In this document: positions 6,559 through 10,125 of the stretch, piece by piece | Layout of the letters: each line of letters starts with the position of its first letter | Position numbering within the stretch: the stretch's first letter is position 1 | Origin: Lachnospiraceae bacterium | GTDB lineage: Bacteria; Bacillota; Clostridia; Lachnospirales; Lachnospiraceae | Assembly (NCBI GenBank): GCA_900769175.1 | Contig: CAAGFP010000209.1 | Span: 1-10,125 of the forward strand | DNA length: 10,125 bases | Direction: 5' to 3' | Notes under the pieces: generated by a model | Told to the model about the DNA's origin: nothing | The model's input: the letters and a program-made list of their open reading frames with translations, nothing else | Database searches by the model: none | Program-made: the position numbers and the translations under genes

Positions 6559-7397
6559 AAGTTTCTCCTTTTCGCAAAGTATTTTCCAACCAGGGTGGCT
6601 GACAGATTTATCAGCAGTGTCAGAATCATAAGGATTGCTGCAATCGCAAACGCAACGGCAAACTCTCCTTCTTCTTTCGCATATACGTAAAGCGTGACCG
6701 TCAGGGTTGCTCCCGGGGAAATCAGACCGCTGAAGATGGGATTCAATGCATGTGCAAAACCGGCGGTGAATAGGAGTGCAGCGGATTCGCCAAGAATTCT
6801 TCCGACGGATAAAATACATCCGGTAATGACCCCTTCCACGCATCCGGGGAGAACGACCGTACGGATTACTCTCCACTTCCCGGCGCCAAGTCCGAAAGCG
6901 CCTTCCCGATAACTTTGAGGTACGGTTTTCAGACTTTCCTGTGTGGTACGCATTACCGTCGGAAGATTCATAATTACAAGAGTCAATGCTCCTGCCAGAA
7001 GGCTGGTGCCAAAGTTGTTTGAAAAAAGGAGCATACCAACCAGACCGTATATAATGGACGGAATGCCGGACAGGGTTTCTGCCGCATATTCAATTATACT
7101 TACGAGCTTTTTATTATTGGCATATTCCGTAAGATAAATCGCCGCTCCTACCCCGAGAGGAAGTACCAGAATTAAAGTTGCAAGAACGATATAGATTGTA
7201 TTGAGAATATCGGGTAAAATACCGATTCTGCCTTCCAAATAACTGGGTTTTGTTGTGAGTAATTCCCATGTAATGTTCGGAATTCCTTTGATCAGCACAT
7301 ACCCTACGAGGAATACAACAAATGCCGCCGTAAATCCCGTGCAGGCATACATCCCCACCCGCATTAAGGTAATGTATATTTTTCTTCTTTTACTCAT
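6555..7397 (-). CDS. pstA: Phosphate ABC transporter permease PstA, 280 aa
   Basis: PstA pairs with PstC to form the phosphate channel in the cytoplasmic membrane. Hydrophobic segments lie at about 16-37, 64-89, 108-125, 132-147, 187-212 and 246-270, the six spans expected. The cytoplasmic EAA loop that docks on PstB is seen in ESLKTVPQSYREGAFGLGAG (154-173) followed by KWRVIRTVVLPG. GIPSIIYGLVGM and SVGRILGESAALLFTAG are conserved Pst permease motifs. The start ATG 7397 lies 1 nt after the pstC stop and has AAGGA 8 nt upstream; the stop overlaps the pstB start by 4 nt, so translation is probably coupled along the operon. The length is typical of the family. Confidence 0.96.
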   Translation of the reverse strand: MSKRRKIYITLMRVGMYACTGFTAAFVVFLVGYVLIKGIPNITWELLTTKPSYLEGRIGILPDILNTIYIVLATLILVLPLGVGAAIYLTEYANNKKLVSIIEYAAETLSGIPSIIYGLVGMLLFSNNFGTSLLAGALTLVIMNLPTVMRTTQESLKTVPQSYREGAFGLGAGKWRVIRTVVLPGCVEGVITGCILSVGRILGESAALLFTAGFAHALNPIFSGLISPGATLTVTLYVYAKEEGEFAVAFAIAAILMILTLLINLSATLVGKYFAKRRNL

Positions 7398-7398
7398 T

Positions 7399-8271
7399 TT
7401 ATTTGTCCTTATCGCGCTTCAAAAAGAAATTGAGCGCAGCATTAATCATCATAATAAACAAAAACAATACAAGCGCTATTGAAAACAGCGCATTTCGTTG
7501 CAGACTGCCGGGGCTGGAATACGCCATTTCGCTGGCAACAGCCGTTGTAAGAAAGCGAACGCTCTGAAAGAGCGAGGGCATATTCGCAACATTACCGGCA
7601 ACCATCATAACTGCCATGGCTTCTCCGATGGCGCGTCCGACACCGAGCACAACCGCTGCCGCAATACCGCTTTTTGCAGCGGGCACGGATACCCTGAAAA
7701 ATGTTTCGATGGGCGTTGCCCCTAAAGCAAGGGATGCCTCTTCGTATTCTTTCGGCACGGAATCAAGTGCCGTAATGGAAATTTTAATAATATTCGGCAA
7801 GATCATAATTGCAAGAACAATTATTGCAGCGAGCAGGCTTGCTCCGTCCGGCACATTAAAAATCTCCCGGATGGCAGGAACAAGAACGAGCATGCCAACA
7901 AGTCCGTATACCACGGAAGGAATTCCGGCGAGCAGATTAACAGCACCTTCCACAATGGCTTTCAGCTTTTTTCCGGCTACCTTCGAAAGGAAAACGGCCG
8001 AGAAAAATCCAATCGGAACACCGAGCAGAATTGCTCCGGCGGTACCATAGATACTCGTCAGAATAAAAGGCAAAATCCCGTATTTTGGTTCTGCTGCCGT
8101 TGATGCCCATTCCTTTCCGAAAAGAAAATCAATCAGACCGATTTCTGCAATCGCCGGAATTCCGGAAATAATCAGATACACCGTAATCAGCAGAACGCAG
8201 CCGACCGTAATCAGCCCGAGAATCAGAAAAATACCGTGAACGATATTTTCAAATAATCTGTTTTTTTTCAT
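7399..8271 (-). CDS. pstC: Phosphate ABC transporter permease PstC, 290 aa
   Basis: PstC is the second membrane subunit of the Pst importer. Hydrophobic spans lie at about 11-36, 66-94, 110-132, 145-163, 203-225 and 262-284. The EAA loop is clear: ALDSVPKEYEEASLALGATP (168-187), followed by IETFFRVSVPAAKSGI. LLAGIPSVVYGLVGM and LGVGRAIGEAMAVMMVAGN are hallmark PstC motifs. Its C-terminal half aligns in pattern with PstA, as expected of the paralogous pair, and order pstS-pstC-pstA decides which is which. The start ATG 8271 has AGAGG 6 nt upstream. It follows pstS after 56 nt that hold a strong hairpin, so its expression may be set lower than that of pstS. Confidence 0.96.
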   Translation of the reverse strand: MKKNRLFENIVHGIFLILGLITVGCVLLITVYLIISGIPAIAEIGLIDFLFGKEWASTAAEPKYGILPFILTSIYGTAGAILLGVPIGFFSAVFLSKVAGKKLKAIVEGAVNLLAGIPSVVYGLVGMLVLVPAIREIFNVPDGASLLAAIIVLAIMILPNIIKISITALDSVPKEYEEASLALGATPIETFFRVSVPAAKSGIAAAVVLGVGRAIGEAMAVMMVAGNVANMPSLFQSVRFLTTAVASEMAYSSPGSLQRNALFSIALVLFLFIMMINAALNFFLKRDKDK

Positions 8272-8289
8272 ATTTAACCTCTATTGAAA

Positions 8290-8319
8290 CAGGCGGCGAC
8301 ACTTTAGCACCGCCGCCTG
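8290..8319 (-). promoter_or_regulatory. Intercistronic hairpin between pstS and pstC
   Basis: A perfect 9-bp GC-rich stem (CAGGCGGCG at 8290-8298 with CGCCGCCTG at 8311-8319) has a 12-nt loop, starting 8 nt after the pstS stop. On the minus strand it is followed by only TTT, too weak for full termination. It fits an attenuator or an RNA-stabilising structure that keeps pstS transcripts in excess over pstCAB, as is often needed for a binding protein. Confidence 0.7.
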
Positions 8320-8327
8320 ATAATATT

Positions 8328-9140
8328 CTAGTTTGCAGGAACAACACCTGCGCCGCTGATGATTTCATTCGCTTCAGAGGAAGTCATATATTGGAAGAAC
8401 TTTTCTGCGCTGGGGGAAAGCTTTGTACCTGCTTTCGTTACAAGAACGAATGGACGCTGAACCACATAGCTTCCGTCTTTAATGGTTCCTTCACTTGGCA
8501 TTACGCCTTCAACACTGAGTGCCTTAACGGTTTCTTTTACAGAAGCAAGGGATGCATAACCGATTGCGTCCGGATTGCTTGCAACTGTTGTAATTACATC
8601 GCCGGTCGAAGTTAATTCCTGACGATATTTACATGCATCTTTTGTATCTGTGATGGATTCAAAGCCGTCTCTTGTACCACTGCCGGCTTCTCGGCCAATC
8701 AATACAATTTCTGCGTCATTTCCGCCGACTTCGCTCCAGTTTGTTATCTCGCCGGTATAAATTTTTGCGATCGTATTCACATCAAGGTCGCTTACCGGAT
8801 TGTCCGGATGAACAATAATCGCAATTCCGTCATAGGCAAGTATGGTTCCTTCAAGGCCGCTGGCCACTTCTTCTTCCTTCAGATTTCGACTCGAAAGCCC
8901 GATATCGCATCTTCCTTCCAAAACCGCCTGAATTCCGGCTCCTGAACCGGTGGCATTGTAGGTAACGGTGATTCCGGTGTCTGCCTGGAATGCTTCTCCC
9001 AGTGCGGAGATTACCTTATTCATCGAGGTCGATCCGTCCGTTGTGACCGTCTTATTGGTAGAGCTGCAACCAACAAGTGCACACACAAGTAAAATTCCTG
9101 CTACAAGTAATACTGAAATCTTTTTCAAATTCTTCTTCAT
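8328..9140 (-). CDS. pstS: Phosphate-binding lipoprotein PstS, 270 aa
   Basis: PstS is the extracytoplasmic receptor that captures inorganic phosphate and hands it to PstC/PstA. Residues 1-25 form a lipoprotein signal peptide (KKNLKK, hydrophobic stretch, lipobox LVGC with Cys25 as lipid anchor), followed by a Ser/Thr/Asn tether. Phosphate-contact motifs of the family are visible: TTDGSTSM (33-40), TGSGAGIQAVLEGRCDIGLSSR split around 64-85, and GREAGSGTRDGFES (149-162). The length suits the short Gram-positive form. The start ATG 9140 has AAAGGAG 9 nt upstream. It is first in the operon, behind a cluster of TTTTAC motifs that is probably the phosphate-starvation operator. The gene ends in TAG just before a hairpin. 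Confidence 0.97.
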   Translation of the reverse strand: MKKNLKKISVLLVAGILLVCALVGCSSTNKTVTTDGSTSMNKVISALGEAFQADTGITVTYNATGSGAGIQAVLEGRCDIGLSSRNLKEEEVASGLEGTILAYDGIAIIVHPDNPVSDLDVNTIAKIYTGEITNWSEVGGNDAEIVLIGREAGSGTRDGFESITDTKDACKYRQELTSTGDVITTVASNPDAIGYASLASVKETVKALSVEGVMPSEGTIKDGSYVVQRPFVLVTKAGTKLSPSAEKFFQYMTSSEANEIISGAGVVPAN

Positions 9141-9193
9141 CTTTTATGTCTCCTTTGACATTTATTTTTTGCAGTTTCTTTGACTACGCCCTC

Positions 9194-9222
9194 ATTGTAG
9201 ATTCCGATAGTAAAATCTGAAA
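9194..9222 (-). promoter_or_regulatory. Likely pst operon promoter
   Basis: The -10 box is TACAAT (minus strand, 9199-9194). At 17-nt spacing the -35 position holds TTTCAG (9222-9217), a poor match to consensus, as is usual for promoters that need an activator such as PhoP. The start would be near 9187, giving a leader of about 47 nt to pstS. The TTTTAC motif at 9215-9210 lies between the two boxes. Confidence 0.5.
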
Positions 9223-9283
9223 GCGGCAAGCGGTAAAAACAAAGTAAAATGATTTTACATAACAATCCCGGGAAATTTTACAT
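9210..9283. promoter_or_regulatory. Candidate PhoP operator: phased TTTTAC motifs and palindrome
   Basis: TTTTAC occurs on the minus strand at 9215-9210, 9238-9233 and 9249-9244, and on the plus strand at 9253-9258 and 9276-9281. The last two are longer direct repeats, ATTTTACAT. Spacings are 23, 11 and 23 bp, close to one or two helical turns. GTAAAATGATTTTAC (9244-9258) is a perfect palindrome around one base. The plus-strand copies contain TTTACA, matching the TT(A/T/C)A(C/T)A half-site known for PhoP of Bacillus. Position directly upstream of pstS supports a phosphate-control role; the regulator itself is not in the window. Confidence 0.6.
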
Positions 9284-9900
9284 TAAACAACATTCATTAT
9301 ACTTTCCCACGTACTCCTTAACTGCTCAGATTCTTCCGGTACGCTCTTTTCATGCAAATATAGATATAAATGCAGTATTTCAGCCAAATCTTCTTCTTTT
9401 GATTCTCTTACCACCACAATTGGCACATTGTTAGCACCAATATTGGCATGTAGCACAAATCTTTGATTCGGATACCCAAATTCTTCAATCAACTCATCCT
9501 CTTCAAATCCAAATTTCTTATATAAATTTCTAGGTGCAATTCCTTTAACATCGTTCTCTCTAAATGTGGACACAGTTATATCTTTATCTCGGTCAAGTTT
9601 ATCAAGTGCCTCACTCAAAAGCATCGAAGCAATTCCCTTTTTTCGATACGCCGGATCAACAGCCAGACAACATATCATATTATGCTTTCTTGAATACAAA
9701 AGCACGCCAACAATATCTTCTTCATTCTTCACGCACAAAGCACGGTTGTCATTCATAAATTTCAAAACAATTATTTTGTGTTCTTCTATACTCTGCTCCG
9801 TCTCTAATCCCGGAAAATTCCAACTTACTTTTCTAACTAATCGCATCCATGAATTAATATCTGATGGTCTGCCCAATTCTACCTTTATATGTTCTATCAT
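9283..9900 (-). CDS. GNAT-family acetyltransferase with truncated second domain, 205 aa
   Basis: Residues 1 to about 152 form one GNAT domain, which would transfer an acetyl group from acetyl-CoA to an unknown amine substrate. The acetyl-CoA-binding motif A is visible as CLAVDPAYRKKGIASMLLSEAL (split here 78-87 and 88-99, with R86-K-K-G-I-A), and LYKKFGF near 127-132 is the usual late motif. After a linker, residues 162-205 (VVVRESKEEDLAEILHLYLY, LHEKSVPEESEQLRSTWESI) look like the start of another GNAT domain that ends abruptly at MNVV, so the second domain lacks its acetyl-CoA site. I chose ATG 9900 because GAGGAG lies 7 nt upstream; ATG 9915 overlaps that ribosome site. No terminator lies between this gene and the pst promoter region, so readthrough is possible. 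Substrate unknown. Confidence 0.85.
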   Translation of the reverse strand: MIEHIKVELGRPSDINSWMRLVRKVSWNFPGLETEQSIEEHKIIVLKFMNDNRALCVKNEEDIVGVLLYSRKHNMICCLAVDPAYRKKGIASMLLSEALDKLDRDKDITVSTFRENDVKGIAPRNLYKKFGFEEDELIEEFGYPNQRFVLHANIGANNVPIVVVRESKEEDLAEILHLYLYLHEKSVPEESEQLRSTWESIMNVV

Positions 9901-9911
9901 CGAATTTCTCC

Positions 9912-10022
9912 TCATATCTGCTTTGAAACAAAATGTAGAATTTCTTTCTTATTTCCATCGCTGCTACATGTCCCATTATGCATTGCATTACTCTCCCCAC
10001 AAATAGAACCAAGCAGAGCCAT
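9912..10022 (-). CDS. Doubtful 36-aa ORF upstream of the GNAT gene
   Basis: An ATG-started frame of 36 codons (begins MALLGSICGESNAMHNGTC, ends FVSKQI) stops with TGA 11 nt before the GNAT start, inside its ribosome-binding region. It has no Shine-Dalgarno of its own, and I recognise no family. The closeness to the GNAT gene would allow translational coupling, but chance is a good explanation for an ORF of this size. The frame is open for a further 11 codons upstream of the ATG, so it could also be the remnant of a longer gene. Confidence 0.15.
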   Translation of the reverse strand: MALLGSICGESNAMHNGTCSSDGNKKEILHFVSKQI

Positions 10023-10125
10023 TTTGTTTAAGTTTAATTTGAAATCTGCCGATATTTTACCTCATTTGCACATTTTATTTTGGCTTACTGATTATCTGTT
10101 GCCAAAGTGTTGCCATGACTTACAA
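10023..10125. other. Right edge: no gene recognised
   Basis: AT-rich sequence without a supported gene or hairpin. An 8-bp direct repeat TGTTGCCA occurs at 10097-10104 and 10108-10115 (11 bp apart). The region is cut by the window end. Confidence 0.5.

Noticed and set aside
6559..6876. N-terminal extension of PstB by 106 residues
   Set aside because: The extension only overlaps pstA in another frame, is Arg/Cys-rich without family likeness, and ATG 6558 has a good ribosome site and gives the normal PstB length.
9566..10006. 146-aa plus-strand ORF antisense to the GNAT gene
   Set aside because: The minus-strand frame has clear GNAT motifs and a ribosome site; the plus-strand product shows no family features.

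Overview
The window looks like chromosomal DNA from a low-GC Gram-positive bacterium, most likely a gut or rumen clostridial species of the Lachnospiraceae type. The evidence is moderately AT-rich DNA, strong AGGAGG-type ribosome binding sites, a lipoprotein-type phosphate-binding protein, and a very large secreted BspA-like leucine-rich-repeat protein with InlB-type repeats, a combination common in that group. The taxonomic call is inference. All convincing genes lie on the minus strand, so transcription runs from high to low coordinates.

Right part (9283-10125): a GNAT-type acetyltransferase gene whose second, C-terminal GNAT-like domain appears cut off after about 45 residues. About 225 bases upstream of it hold no convincing gene, only a doubtful 36-codon ORF.

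Centre (5148-9282): a complete high-affinity phosphate uptake operon in the order pstS, pstC, pstA, pstB, phoU. PstS is the lipid-anchored phosphate receptor. PstC and PstA form the membrane channel, PstB is the ATPase, and PhoU links transport to phosphate signalling. pstC/pstA/pstB/phoU are almost fused (1 nt gap, 4 nt overlap, 4 nt gap). A 9-bp perfect hairpin separates pstS from pstC. The pstS upstream region carries at least five TTTTAC motifs, several spaced 11 or 23 bp apart, plus a perfect 15-bp palindrome. This is a good candidate for a PhoP-type operator. No phoP/phoR genes lie in the window.

Left part (1-5147): a gene of 1,523 codons for a secreted multidomain protein (signal peptide, Ser/Glu-rich stalk with a 36-bp in-frame minisatellite, BspA-type LRR, two InlB-type repeats, a chitobiase-C-like domain, then about seven related beta-type repeats). 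It has its own near-consensus promoter and ribosome site but is interrupted by a single in-frame TAA at codon 135. The other 1,387 codons stay open in the same frame, so the lesion is recent, phase-like, or a sequence error. Two tandem hairpins follow the gene, the first a textbook terminator. Beyond them a 64-bp GC-punctuated palindromic repeat runs off the left edge of the window with a higher-order A-B-A-B pattern.

I see no clearly new multi-gene system. The best candidates for a second look are the A-B-A-B palindromic array, the nonsense-interrupted surface protein with its adjacent minisatellite, and the phased motif cluster upstream of pstS.
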